A stretch of 64,000 nucleotides of DNA from Bacillus taeanensis (lineage in GTDB: Bacteria; Bacillota; Bacilli; Bacillales; UBA6769), in contig NZ_QOCW01000008.1 in NCBI RefSeq assembly GCF_003318295.1, forward strand, positions 112,560-176,559, in the 5' to 3' direction. Below, piece by piece: positions 1 through 8,430 of the stretch (position 1 is the first letter of the stretch; each line of letters begins with the position of its first letter). The position numbers were made by a program, and so were the translations under genes. The notes below the pieces were generated by a model. The model was not told where the DNA came from and searched no databases. It was given only the letters and a program-made list of their open reading frames with translations.

Positions 1-1214
1 ATTCGTTTCTTTCCTTCTTTTATATGATGCAGTGGAAAAAATTTTTTAAATAAAAGCGGTGTAATAATACAAGAAATAATCGCAAGTAAAATTAATGAGG
101 AAGCCATCCTTGCATCAATAACACCAATTCTTTCACCTATTTTTGCAGCGGCAATGACAAGCGATAAAGTCGCAGTAATTAAAAATCCCGCCCCTATAAC
201 AGTTCGCATATTATACCAACGCTTTAGTACAAGAACGGGAATGATTTTCGAAAGCAGTAATCCAATAAACAATAGTGGAATCAGTATTAAAATGGATGGA
301 TCTTTAAATAAACTCCAAAGATCAAGCTCTACCCCTACCATTACAAAGAAAATCGGAATTAAAAATCCGTATCCAAAGGAATCTAACTGCTTTACCATTT
401 CTTTATTCGGTGATAATAACGAAACTAATACACCTGCCAAAAAAGCACCTAAAATATTTTCCGCACCAACGGTTTCCGATAAACCAACAAAAATCATAAT
501 TAATGTAAAAACTGCTCTTGTTCCAATTTGAACAGTCCCTGTTGTCATCGTTTCAAAGAAAGTTCGGTGTCTAAAATATTTTCCAACCAAGTAGAAAATA
601 AGTCCTGCTCCAAACAAAATAAGAAGCAGCCACATATTCGTTCCTCCTTCGTAGAAAGAGACGAAAACAGCTAATAAGATCATCGTCACAAGATCTGCAA
701 TCACTGTAATTAACAAAATAATTTGACCGATGCCCAGCTTCATAATTTCCACTTCTTTTAATGTTGGTACTACGACACCTAATGAAATTGTTGAAATCAC
801 TAGTGTCATAAAAAAGGCATTTTCAACAAAACCAAGAAAAACAAGAACTGTGGAAATCGCATAGGAAACAATGAAAATAAATAAAAAGATAATAGAAGAA
901 ACAATAAACCCATTTGGTGCTTCTTTTCCATTTGGCAAAATTTCTTTCTTCTTTTTATTTCCTGCAAAAATAGAAAAATCAATTTCAACACCGCTTAAAA
1001 ACATTAAGAAAATAAGCCCAAGTGTTGATAACGTATCAAGCCACGGATCTTGGTGAACAATATTAAAACCACTCTTACCAATAATAAAGCCTATCATAAT
1101 TTCAGCTACTACCACAGGAAAAATAGTTAAGCGAAATTTCTTTAAAAAAATTGGTGTCACAAACGCTGCAGCCAATACGATAATCAAAGAAGAAAACGAT
1201 GCATGCAATTCCAT
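1..1214 (-). CDS. CPA2-family cation/proton antiporter (3' end outside window)
   Basis: Membrane antiporter exchanging a monovalent cation for protons, of the Kef/NapA-like CPA2 superfamily. About 404 codons are visible, from MELHASFSSLIIVLAAAFV to the left edge, with no stop, so the C-terminal part lies outside the window. The visible part is a run of about twelve hydrophobic segments, with CPA2-like features such as GLIFLMFLSGVEIDF (TM3 region) and a mid-membrane acidic segment near IPIFFVMVGVELDLW. The start is supported by AGGAGAGG a few bases upstream of the ATG. It diverges from the YetF-type gene. Whether a TrkA-N/TrkA-C regulatory domain follows cannot be seen. The fold assignment is firm; the transported ion (K+ or Na+) is not. 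Confidence 0.85.
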   Translation of the reverse strand, partial: MELHASFSSLIIVLAAAFVTPIFLKKFRLTIFPVVVAEIMIGFIIGKSGFNIVHQDPWLDTLSTLGLIFLMFLSGVEIDFSIFAGNKKKKEILPNGKEAPNGFIVSSIIFLFIFIVSYAISTVLVFLGFVENAFFMTLVISTISLGVVVPTLKEVEIMKLGIGQIILLITVIADLVTMILLAVFVSFYEGGTNMWLLLILFGAGLIFYLVGKYFRHRTFFETMTTGTVQIGTRAVFTLIMIFVGLSETVGAENILGAFLAGVLVSLLSPNKEMVKQLDSFGYGFLIPIFFVMVGVELDLWSLFKDPSILILIPLLFIGLLLSKIIPVLVLKRWYNMRTVIGAGFLITATLSLVIAAAKIGERIGVIDARMASSLILLAIISCIITPLLFKKFFPLHHIKEGKKR

Positions 1215-1417
1215 TCTCTCCCTGCCTCTCCTAAAAAATATAATTTAATGTAGTGTTCAAGACATTATGCCATAAATAATGGTTGAAGAATATATTAATT
1301 TTCCTAAACATTTTATTCACCTCTTCTCCCGCATAACTTTCTCTCCCATAAGGCACGCTATAAGGTATCCAAAATTTTTCATCTAAACGAAAAAGTACTG
1401 AAAATTGGAGGCTTCAA

Positions 1418-2110
1418 ATGGAAATCTTCTTTAAAATATTATTCATTTACCTTATCACAATTGCTATTATGCGCTTAATGGGCAAAAGTACGATTGTTCA
1501 AATGACACCATACGATTTAGTAGCGATTATTATTGTCGGAACCGTTGCAGCGGAACCGCTTATCAGTACAGAAGTGAAACCGACACTGCTTGCACTAGGT
1601 ATTCTTGTTGTTTTACATCTCCTTTTTTCTTATTTAACGCTGAATCAAATTGGAAATCGCTTCTTTCTTGGAGAACCAACACTTTTAATAAAGAAGGGAG
1701 TCATTTTAGAAGACAATCTTGAAAAAGCTCGTCTTTCAGTTGCCCAACTGCTCTCTATTCTACGAAATAAAGGCTATCCAAAAGTAAGTGATGTCGATTA
1801 TGCGGTGTTAGAGCCAATAGGTGAAATCAGTATTATTCCAAAAATAGAAAACACTCCCGTAACAGTTGAACACCTTAATATTTGACTCGATGATGAAGGA
1901 CTGCCAATCGCAGTTATTATTGATGGGAAAATTCAGCATAAAAATTTAACACTTTTAAATAAAACGAAAGAATGGCTAAATGAACAGCTTCAGGAAAATA
2001 ACGTTACAATAAAGGAAGTTATTTATGCATATGTAAGTGAAAAAAGCAGCAACCTGATCATTAATAAACGCGAAAAGAATCGTAAATCATTAAAAACAGC
2101 AAATACATAA
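1418..2110 (+). pseudogene. YetF/YdfS-type DUF421 membrane protein interrupted by in-frame TGA
   Basis: DUF421 family inner-membrane protein: three N-terminal membrane segments (MEIFFKILFIYLITIAIMRL onward, including the conserved MGKSTIVQMTPYDLV region) followed by a cytoplasmic domain. Reading stops at TGA 1883-1885 after HLNI, but the same frame continues without another stop for 75 codons (LDDEGLPIAVIIDGKI ... NLTLLNKTKEWL) to TAA at 2108-2110. The joined length of about 231 codons is the normal YetF size, so this is one gene with a single nonsense codon, not a short natural protein. GGAGG lies about 8 bases before the ATG. It is either a genuine pseudogene, a sequencing error, or (less likely) readthrough. 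A YetF-like role in membrane or sporulation physiology is known only loosely for the family. Confidence 0.85.
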
Positions 2111-2140
2111 AAGCGGTTAACCATCATTAGTCAACCGCTT
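2111..2140. terminator. Hairpin terminator between convergent gene ends
   Basis: An 8-bp perfect stem, AAGCGGTT (2111-2118) and AACCGCTT (2133-2140), directly follows the stop of the YetF-type gene and directly precedes, in convergent orientation, the stop of the BMP-lipoprotein remnant. It can serve both strands. The T-rich tail is imperfect on both sides. Confidence 0.7.
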
Positions 2141-2142
2141 CT

Positions 2143-2325
2143 TTACATTTTATTTAAATTAACTGAAAAACCAACCCCACCTTCTTTTAATCCATAATCA
2201 ACAACACCAGGCTTAAATGTGCCTTCTGCAAATGCTTTAACCGTTTCGTATACAGCTGTGTCTGTGCCTTTTAGCTGGGATAACACAATATGTTCCGGAT
2301 CCATTACTGTACGATCTACATCATG
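2143..2325 (-). pseudogene. C-terminal remnant of a BMP-family (BmpA/Med-like) lipoprotein
   Basis: The minus strand carries about 60 codons ending at TAA 2143-2145 that read DVDRTVMDPEHIVLSQLKG, TDTAVYETVKAFAEGTFKPG and VVDYGLKEGGVGFSVNL. This is the typical C-terminal end of BMP-family periplasmic-binding-like lipoproteins (Med in Bacillus, nucleoside-binding BmpA/Tmp elsewhere). There is no start, no signal peptide and no N-terminal two thirds. Upstream of about 2325 the frame reads through unrelated sequence next to the malate synthase stop. It is a deletion remnant; the left neighbour terminator still fits its 3' end. Confidence 0.7.
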
Positions 2326-2346
2326 AAGAAGGCACCCCCGTTATTG

Positions 2347-4536
2347 TTAATTTATTGAATTTTTAGCAGCAAACTTTGCCTTTGCTTCTATGCGGCGGCG
2401 ATGTAAAATTGGCTCTGTATAACCGTTTGGCTGCTCATATCCTTCAAAAATTAATTCGCAAGCCGCTTGAAATGCTATCGAGTCATCAAAATTATCAGCC
2501 ATCGGACGATATGCAGGATCTCCAGCATTTTGTTCATCTACTACTTTAGCCATACGTTTTAATGTCTCAAGCACCTGACCTTTTGTGCAAATTCCATGGT
2601 GAAGCCAGTTCGCCATATGCTGACTAGAAATTCTTAAAGTTGCGCGGTCTTCCATTAAGCCTATATTATTAATATCTGGCACCTTTGAGCATCCTACTCC
2701 CTGCTCTACCCAGCGAACAACATATCCTAAAATGCCTTGTGCATTATTATCGAGCTCTTGCTGAATGTCATCAGCACTCCACTCGGGATTTTGGGCGACT
2801 GGAAATTGTAAAATCTCATCTGTTAATTCTTGTACATCTTTCATCAGTTCATTTTGTACTTTTGTTACATCAATTTGGTGATAATGAAGTGCATGCAGTG
2901 CTGCTGCAGTTGGAGAAGGAACCCACGCTGTGTTTGCACCAGCTTTTAAATGACCAACCTTTTGTTTTAACATATCCGCCATCATATCAGGCATTGCCCA
3001 CATGCCCTTACCAATTTGAGCACGGCCTTGAAATCCAGTTAAAAGCCCAGCATTCACATTAGATTTTTCATAGCTTTGGAGCCATGTTGACGACTTCATA
3101 TCATTTTTTCTAATCATTGGACCTGCTTCCATTGAAGTGTGCATTTCATCACCAGTACGATCTAAAAATCCGGTATTAATAAAAACAACGCGATCCTTTA
3201 CTTCACGAATGCACGCTTTTAAATTTAATGTTGTACGGCGTTCTTCATCCATAACACCAATTTTTAAAGTATTGCGCTCAAGTCCAAGTATGTCTTCCAC
3301 TCGATCAAAAAGATCATTTGCAAATGCCACTTCGTCCGCCCCATGCATTTTCGGCTTAACAATATAAACAGAACCTTTGGAAGTATTTTGATAGTGACCA
3401 TTTCCTAAAAGCGTGTGCTTAGCAATGAGACTTGTAATGACACCATCTAAAATTCCTTCATGAACTTCTTCTCCATTTTGATCTAATACAGCACTGTTCG
3501 TCATCAAATGACCAACATTACGAACAAACATTAAGGAACGACCAGGTAATTTAACTTCCTCGCCACTTAGAGATTTATAAACACGATCCGTATTTAACGT
3601 TCTTGTTATAGATTTACCGCCTTTTATTAAATCAGCAGATAAATCTCCTTTCATAAGTCCTAACCAATTGCGATACACAAGGACTTTATCCTCAGCATCA
3701 ACAGCTGCTACTGAATCTTCGCAGTCCATTATCGTTGTTATAGCAGCTTCCATAAGAATATCCTTTACTCCAGCAGAATCTCCTTTACCGATCGGATGGC
3801 TGCGATCAATTTGGATTTCAAAATGCAGACCATTATTTTTTAACAATACAGCGGAGGGTTCTTCTTCTCTGCCTTGATACCCTGCAAATTTTGAAGAATC
3901 TTTAAGACCGGCAGTTTTCCCATTGAGCAATGATGCAGTCAACTCACCATCCACAACCGTGTATTTGACAACTTCCTTGTGAGAACATCCATCCAATGGT
4001 GCTGCTTCATCAAGAAACGCTTTCGCAAATGCAATGACTTTTTCGCCACGAACTGGATTATACTCCTGTTTCCGCTCTGCTCCGCCTTCTTCACTAATTG
4101 CATCTGTACCATAAAGAGCATCATACAAACTTCCCCAGCGAGCATTTGCGGCGTTAATCGCATAACGCGCATTATTTACCGGCACAACTAACTGTGGGCC
4201 AGCTTGAGCAGCAATTTCATTATCTACATTTTGAGTTGTAATCTGAAAGTCTTCTACTTTTCCTTCTAGGTAACCGATCTCTTTTAAAAATGCTTTATAT
4301 GCCTCAAAATTAAAGTCTTCACTATTCTCCCGATGCCATGCATTGATTTCCTTTTGCAGTTCATCTCGACGAGCTAATAATGCCTTATTTTTCGGTGTAA
4401 AATCGTCAATTAACTTTTCAAAATTAGTCCAAAATTGTTCACGATTAACACCGCTTTTAGGAAGAGCTTCTTCATTAATAAATTCATGAAGAACTTCAGC
4501 AACTTGGAGATTACCAACTTTCACGTAGTTTTCCAT
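2347..4536 (-). CDS. glcB: Malate synthase G
   Basis: Cytoplasmic malate synthase G (729 residues, normal for the G isoform of about 723-730) condensing glyoxylate with acetyl-CoA to malate, the second step of glyoxylate/glycolate assimilation. Signatures include [15 protein letters not shown] in the TIM-barrel core and [20 protein letters not shown] near the C-terminus, whose ED Asp corresponds to the catalytic base of the family. RBS AAAGGGGG lies 9 bases before ATG. No isocitrate lyase is adjacent, so glyoxylate probably comes from glycolate or purine breakdown. The IclR regulator lies just upstream on the same strand, and two palindromes plus a cre-like site lie in the intervening DNA, which suggests substrate-specific and carbon-catabolite control. 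Confidence 0.97.
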   Translation of the reverse strand: MENYVKVGNLQVAEVLHEFINEEALPKSGVNREQFWTNFEKLIDDFTPKNKALLARRDELQKEINAWHRENSEDFNFEAYKAFLKEIGYLEGKVEDFQITTQNVDNEIAAQAGPQLVVPVNNARYAINAANARWGSLYDALYGTDAISEEGGAERKQEYNPVRGEKVIAFAKAFLDEAAPLDGCSHKEVVKYTVVDGELTASLLNGKTAGLKDSSKFAGYQGREEEPSAVLLKNNGLHFEIQIDRSHPIGKGDSAGVKDILMEAAITTIMDCEDSVAAVDAEDKVLVYRNWLGLMKGDLSADLIKGGKSITRTLNTDRVYKSLSGEEVKLPGRSLMFVRNVGHLMTNSAVLDQNGEEVHEGILDGVITSLIAKHTLLGNGHYQNTSKGSVYIVKPKMHGADEVAFANDLFDRVEDILGLERNTLKIGVMDEERRTTLNLKACIREVKDRVVFINTGFLDRTGDEMHTSMEAGPMIRKNDMKSSTWLQSYEKSNVNAGLLTGFQGRAQIGKGMWAMPDMMADMLKQKVGHLKAGANTAWVPSPTAAALHALHYHQIDVTKVQNELMKDVQELTDEILQFPVAQNPEWSADDIQQELDNNAQGILGYVVRWVEQGVGCSKVPDINNIGLMEDRATLRISSQHMANWLHHGICTKGQVLETLKRMAKVVDEQNAGDPAYRPMADNFDDSIAFQAACELIFEGYEQPNGYTEPILHRRRIEAKAKFAAKNSIN

Positions 4537-4680
4537 AATAAAATTCCCCCTTTAACTTAATGTCACGCTATGAATTAAGCAACAAAAGTCCAGCACCAGC
4601 AGTTCAGCGACCCTACCTTATCATTTGCACCATATCCCTATAATAACCTCTTTCGTTTCTTAATAGGCAACACTGTTTCA

Positions 4681-4695
4681 TTTATACGGTATAAA
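4681..4695. promoter_or_regulatory. Palindromic operator copy 1 upstream of glcB (candidate IclR box)
   Basis: TTTATACGGTATAAA is a perfect 7-1-7 inverted repeat. A second copy of the core TATAC-N-GTATA lies 50 bp (centre to centre) further upstream. Both lie between glcB and the iclR-type gene, where a local regulator would act. Assignment to the IclR protein is inferred from position only. Confidence 0.6.
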
Positions 4696-4717
4696 AATAG
4701 CTTATTAACTTATTAAC

Positions 4718-4732
4718 AAAAAGCGCTTTCAT
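4718..4732 (-). promoter_or_regulatory. cre-like site between the two glcB palindromes
   Basis: On the minus strand this reads ATGAAAGCGCTTTTT, which matches the CcpA consensus WTGNAANCGNWNNCW except for the C at position 14. It lies about 190 bp upstream of the glcB start and between the two TATAC-N-GTATA palindromes. Confidence 0.5.
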
Positions 4733-4744
4733 TATACTGTATAA
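4732..4744. promoter_or_regulatory. Palindromic operator copy 2 upstream of glcB (candidate IclR box)
   Basis: TTATACTGTATAA is a perfect 6-1-6 inverted repeat with the same core as the palindrome at 4681-4695, 50 bp away centre to centre (close to five helical turns), as expected for a dimer-of-dimers regulator such as IclR-family proteins. Confidence 0.6.
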
Positions 4745-4841
4745 ATTTGTTAAGTTTATTTAAACATCTCTGTTTCGTTTTGTCAATTTTGAATTTTCAG
4801 TTTTATATAAATTTTCTTTTATTTTAAACAATGGATTCCAA

Positions 4842-5594
4842 TCAACCAAGATAACCAAGCCGCCTCGAGATGCTTTGAGTGACTTCTATAATTTTATCTT
4901 TCATTTCATTCATTATTGTACTGCTCATTCTTATAGTAGGACCTGAGACACTTACCGCTGCAGCAATTTCACCTCGATTATTAAAAATAGGTGCCGCAAT
5001 ACAAGTAATTCCTGGCTCATTTTCTTCTATTTCTGTGCCATATCCTTGTTCTTTTATTTTAACGAGTTCGGCAAATAAATCTTCCTTCGTAACAATCGTA
5101 TTTTCTGTATGCTTTGGAAGTCCTTTTCGTTCTAAAATGCTCAATACTTCATTCTCCGGCAAATGTGCCAAAATTACTTTACCAACGCTTGTACAGTGCA
5201 TAGGCGCTCTTTTTCCCACTTGAGAATGGGTACGCAATGTTTCGCTGCCCTCAAGCTTTTCGATATAAATCACTTCTCCTTGATCATAAACAACTAAGTG
5301 AATAACTTCCTTTGTAATGCTTTCAAGCTCTTTTAAAAATGGTTTTGCTTCTGATCGAATATCTATGGAATCTAACAATTTGGAACTTAATTCTAAATAT
5401 TTATATCCTAACCGATACTTCTTTGTTTCAAGATCTTGTTCAATAAAATTATGAGCAGCTAACGTAGATAACAGCCGAAAAATCGAACTCTTATTTAATT
5501 CCAGCTGTTCTGCCAGTTCAGTAACTCCAAAACCATCTTTTCTGGAGCTTACAATCGTAATAATTTGCAGTGCTCGGTCTACTGATTTAATCAT
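4842..5594 (-). CDS. IclR-family transcriptional regulator, probable glyoxylate/glycolate control
   Basis: A 250-residue regulator with an N-terminal winged helix-turn-helix (about residues 1-65, including FGVTELAEQLELNKSSIFRLL) and a C-terminal IclR effector domain (about 75-248, ending ISRRLGYLG). Length is typical. RBS AGAAGGGGGG lies about 7 bases before ATG. It is encoded just upstream of and codirectional with malate synthase (305-bp gap), which by analogy with E. coli IclR/aceB suggests that it controls glcB in response to glyoxylate or a related metabolite. Its own promoter may be the extended -10 TGATACAAT at about 5650 on the minus strand. The family is certain; the target is inferred. 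Confidence 0.92.
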   Translation of the reverse strand: MIKSVDRALQIITIVSSRKDGFGVTELAEQLELNKSSIFRLLSTLAAHNFIEQDLETKKYRLGYKYLELSSKLLDSIDIRSEAKPFLKELESITKEVIHLVVYDQGEVIYIEKLEGSETLRTHSQVGKRAPMHCTSVGKVILAHLPENEVLSILERKGLPKHTENTIVTKEDLFAELVKIKEQGYGTEIEENEPGITCIAAPIFNNRGEIAAAVSVSGPTIRMSSTIMNEMKDKIIEVTQSISRRLGYLG

Positions 5595-5711
5595 CGAAAT
5601 CCCCCCTTCTCACACCATCTATTTAATAAGCTAATGATTTTTAATATTGTATCATATCTTACTAATTTGTTGATATAGTATGAAGCTTTCTCGCCTTTCT
5701 AATCTAAAAAT

Positions 5712-5743
5712 AAAAAAAGCCTGAACACTGTTCAGGCTTTATT
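5712..5743 (-). terminator. Rho-independent terminator
   Basis: A 10-bp perfect stem, AAAGCCTGAA/TTCAGGCTTT, has a 5-base loop and is followed on the minus strand by a run of seven T. It lies downstream of the MOSC gene in minus-strand orientation. Confidence 0.85.
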
Positions 5744-5884
5744 AGGCAAGTTGATGTGCGGTTTAAAATATTATATTCGACAATAATCATTATGTGCAAA
5801 ATACATATAAAATCTTATCATCAAATCTAATATTTAAAAATTTAATTATTTCAAGATAATCACTAAGAAAATTCTAAAATAAAA

Positions 5885-5922
5885 ATGTGCAGAATTGTTT
5901 GTATTTGCAAACACCTGCACAT
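5885..5922. terminator. Nested hairpin downstream of the MOSC gene
   Basis: Outer stem ATGTGCAG/CTGCACAT and inner stem GTTTG/CAAAC, flanked by A-rich sequence on the left that reads as a T-rich tract on the minus strand. It is probably the first terminator after the MOSC gene, whose stop is at 5993. Confidence 0.55.
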
Positions 5923-5992
5923 TTATAATAGAGACGGTTCATTCAGTTTAATAATTTCAATCCTCACGAAACCCTTCCCTTCTAGTTAATTT

Positions 5993-6721
5993 TTAGTCTT
6001 TTAAATAAATCAGATCTCCAACAGAAACTTTTCCTGTTTTTTTAACAGAAGCATAGACACCAAAATGATTGCTGCGTTCTTTAACAATCTTTCTTAAAAG
6101 TGATGACTGACGATCACATGTATCAGGATCAATTGTAACAATCATACAGCGATCACAATAGCGAATGATTTCAATCTCTGCCTCTCCAATGAGCAGGCTT
6201 TTCCCAAACCATGTTTCTTCAATAAACGATTTTTCTTCATTTAAAGTAATTAAAAAGTTAGGACGAAAGCGTCGGTTATCTACTTTGTTTTCCCAAATCT
6301 TTTCTAACTCTTTTAGTGATGCATCTGTTGTAAGGAGAATATGCTCTTCTTCAATTGCCCCAAATGGTATATATGCTGGCTCATATTGAATAGGTGAAAG
6401 CATTCTTCCTGATAACTCTTCAAGTTCTCGCGTTAATGTTTCATCTCCCCATTTGTACACTTTTCCTTCTGGAGATGTAATTTTAATGGAAGGAAACTTT
6501 TCTAAATTTTCTTCCCCATTAAATTCAGCAGCATACCCAATCATTTCTGGAAGCTGTGTAGCTGTTAAAAATTTACCAGCTCTCGTTTCATCTAAAAATG
6601 CATGACTGCGATCTCCATACAGTCCATATGATTCAATTGTTGTCGTTTGTACACTTTCTCCTCTAAATGACTTTACAGGATAACGAGTAATTTCGTTAAG
6701 CGTTCCAACTAACTTTTCCAT
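5993..6721 (-). CDS. MOSC domain protein (YcbX-like)
   Basis: A 242-residue cytoplasmic protein with an N-terminal MOSC beta-barrel domain (ITRYPVKSFRGESVQ, about 8-120) and a C-terminal MOSC domain containing the conserved Cys region EIIRYCDRCMIVTIDPDT (about 185-205). Proteins of this type bind or transfer molybdenum cofactor sulfur, or reduce N-hydroxylated compounds (YcbX/YiiM branch). RBS AAGGAGAAGG lies just before ATG. It is monocistronic, with terminators on its 3' side. The substrate is not predictable from the sequence. Confidence 0.88.
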   Translation of the reverse strand: MEKLVGTLNEITRYPVKSFRGESVQTTTIESYGLYGDRSHAFLDETRAGKFLTATQLPEMIGYAAEFNGEENLEKFPSIKITSPEGKVYKWGDETLTRELEELSGRMLSPIQYEPAYIPFGAIEEEHILLTTDASLKELEKIWENKVDNRRFRPNFLITLNEEKSFIEETWFGKSLLIGEAEIEIIRYCDRCMIVTIDPDTCDRQSSLLRKIVKERSNHFGVYASVKKTGKVSVGDLIYLKD

Positions 6722-6845
6722 AACCTTCTCCTTATTCTTTCATGTTTACAATTAGTTTATCAAATTGCAATAAAGAAATGAAATTGGGGAGAAAATTAAA
6801 TGAAAACGCTTACATAAACACTAAAATAAAAAGGTGAATGAAATC

Positions 6846-6968
6846 ATGCTATACGTTACAAAACAGGATCACGAGCTTACTTTTTATAACAGCATTTCCA
6901 AAGGGCAACCTATTTGTTTATACCTCTTACATTTTTTATCCCTCCATTGTAAATTCTCATTTCAGTAA
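6846..6968 (+). CDS. Possible 40-residue protein of unknown function
   Basis: A short frame starting MLYVTKQDHELTFYNSIS, preceded by AAGGTG with 9-base spacing, lies alone between two minus-strand genes. It has no membrane segment, Cys pattern or recognised family. It could be the start of a degraded gene. The evidence is only the ribosome binding site and the open frame. Confidence 0.25.
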   Translation: MLYVTKQDHELTFYNSISKGQPICLYLLHFLSLHCKFSFQ

Positions 6969-7009
6969 ATATAATATCCCTTATTTCGACATTTTGACAC
7001 TTTTTAACA

Positions 7010-7192
7010 TTACATAGAATAAGCGACACCTTTTAATGTAACTTCAACAAATGCATTGGTTTGTTCTTCAAGCTGTTTCTTCAAATCTTTAGCCTGTTTT
7101 AATGCTTCAAACATTCCTGTTGCTTTAATACGCACCTCACGCACTAGTTTTTTTTCAGATTTTGTCATAAACGAAAACACGAATTCTTTCAT
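7010..7192 (-). CDS. Small basic protein of unknown function (60 aa)
   Basis: MKEFVFSFMTKSEKKLVREV begins a 60-residue, Lys-rich, probably helical protein (central KATGMFEALKQAKDLKKQLE). AAAGGGG lies 7 bases before the ATG, a strong translation signal. It has no membrane segment and no recognised domain. It is probably a real small gene, transcribed alone. Confidence 0.6.
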   Translation of the reverse strand: MKEFVFSFMTKSEKKLVREVRIKATGMFEALKQAKDLKKQLEEQTNAFVEVTLKGVAYSM

Positions 7193-7539
7193 GATGTAAC
7201 CCCTTTCTAAGTTTTTATAATCTCTTTGAACTTATTATAGCAGATAAACTGTTATAATCAAGAATAAAATCTGTTACATTTTTGTGAAAATGCTTACACA
7301 TTTTCCATATCAATGAAATTAAAAATGCAGTATTGACGCCTTCTTCACTCTATACCCTTCGTCCAAACTAATTAATATATCAATTTTGTGACAAAAAAGT
7401 TCATAGTTTTACATAATTCTGTTTTATTACTTACTACAATTTTTTATTAAGAAACTGTAATGCCGCATTACCCACAGATAGGTATTATTTAATTATTGTT
7501 ATGTATGTAAGAGTGTATTGTTCCATTGCAGTTAATGCT
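7193..7539. other. Gene-free AT-rich spacer
   Basis: About 350 bp upstream of the 60-residue gene. It must contain that gene's minus-strand promoter, but no convincing -35/-10 pair was resolved. No conserved coding frame, repeat or RNA structure was seen before the palindrome at 7540. Confidence 0.4.
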
Positions 7540-7583
7540 AAAAAAGAAACAGATATCTGAATTCAGATATCTGTTTCTTTTTT
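7540..7583. terminator. 44-bp perfect palindrome, bidirectional terminator
   Basis: A perfect inverted repeat centred on GAATTC at 7559-7564. The arms read AAAAAAGAAACAGATATCTG and its complement. Its own A/T ends form the U-tracts, so it can terminate in both directions. It starts two bases after the stop codon of the 29-codon frame at 7585. Confidence 0.85.
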
Positions 7584-7584
7584 A

Positions 7585-7674
7585 TTATACCCACCACATT
7601 TCTGATGGTAATTCTTTAATTAATACAGAATGAAGGTTTGTTACCGCCCGTTTAAAGCCTTCTTTGATCGACAT
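7585..7674 (-). pseudogene. 29-codon gene remnant ending at the palindromic terminator
   Basis: Reads MSIKEGFKRAVTNLHSVLIK then ELPSEMWWV and a stop immediately before the terminator. The position suggests a genuine gene end. The frame extends a few codons upstream (RVKYEDL) before a stop, with only a weak ribosome binding site. It is probably the tail of a gene lost in the same rearrangements that left the GH66 stump. No family is recognised. Confidence 0.3.
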
Positions 7675-7684
7675 AGTGAGATCT

Positions 7685-8212
7685 TCATATTTTACTCGCT
7701 GTCATTATTCTTACCTTCATTTTTTTCTCTTTCGCGTTACCTTTAGATTTATCGCCACTATTATTAAAAATCTGCTCTTGCTTTTCTTTCTGCAAACCGT
7801 CATGATTAATGACAATCATTTCCCAATATTCTAAGCTAGGAAGTGTGATAATTAAATTAGTATTATCCCATTTATATGGAATTTCTTTCATTTGTCCCAT
7901 GTCATGATCAGGGCTTGCTGTGTAAACCTTTAGTTTAGGAAGATCTTTTTCTGTTTTTCCAATTGGATACGTAATTGTTAGACCTTCATATTTGTTTGGC
8001 TTAGCCGCTGCATTTCTCCAGTTTGTATCATTGTTTAACAAATTAATTAGATGGACAACATCATAATCTTCAAAGCCTTTATTGTTCTTATTTTCCCGAA
8101 CAATTGACCAGATCGTATTTTTCTCTTCATCTCTACTAACCTTAAGCGATTGCCCTTTATGTGCCCCATTAATCTTTACATCTGTTTCCTTACTATCAAA
8201 AAGAATGTTTTC
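7685..8212 (-). pseudogene. C-terminal fragment of a GH66 dextranase / cycloisomaltooligosaccharide glucanotransferase-like enzyme
   Basis: 176 codons are open from the very edge of the TnpB element (8212) to the stop at 7685. Segments such as YEDYDVVHLINL-like DYDVVHLINLLNNDTNWRNA, LPKLKVYTASPDHDMGQMKE and NTNLIITLPSLEYWEMIVI are characteristic of the beta-sandwich C-terminus of GH66 enzymes that act on alpha-1,6-glucan (dextran). The catalytic barrel, signal peptide and start are all missing. The K/N/D-rich tail is unusual. The upstream part is not on the far side of the TnpB element, so the insertion was accompanied or followed by a deletion. The family call rests on recall of the motif pattern, not a search. 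Confidence 0.6.
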
Positions 8213-8430
8213 TTGACACTCCCACCGCTTAAGCAGTGGGATTCTTTTCCCACATGCGTTAAGTCCTCTTATCTCACGACAAGATTTCTTGAGCGATGAG
8301 TTTTCCTAGGTCGTTTGAACCTTCGGCTCAAAAAGGATGTACCTTAGAACGCTGTACAGTACCCATTAGGCTAGCCCCGCGTGTCCCGCGGTTCGAAGTC
8401 TTCTCCCTTCTTGAAGAATGTTTTTGGCGG
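8197..8430 (-). ncRNA. Predicted TnpB omega-RNA (reRNA) with guide in the GH66 remnant
   Basis: In IS200/IS605-type elements the guide RNA overlaps the 3' end of tnpB and the right end, and the guide is the 16-20 nt of flanking DNA. Here the right end carries the hairpin CCCAC-N10-GTGGG at 8221-8240 and terminates in TCAA (8213-8216 on the minus strand), matching the known right-end terminus of ISDra2-like elements. The adjacent bases (minus strand, from 8212 downward, beginning GAAAACATTC) would be the guide. The 5' limit is approximate. Confidence 0.55.

Larger units (their letters stand above)
5595..5992. other. 398-bp gene-free spacer
   Basis: It contains the probable iclR promoter near its left end (minus strand, extended -10 TGATACAAT around 5650), the terminator at 5712-5743 and the nested hairpin at 5885-5922. 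No coding pattern was seen on either strand. Confidence 0.5.

Noticed and set aside
154..531. Plus-strand open frame of 125 codons in the antiporter gene
   Set aside because: It is antisense to the clearly coding antiporter, with no start signal and low-complexity composition.
5930..5980. 14-codon frame on the minus strand starting GTG with AAGGG upstream (MRIEIIKLNEPSLL)
   Set aside because: Too short, ends at once and lies in the trailer of the MOSC gene next to a hairpin.
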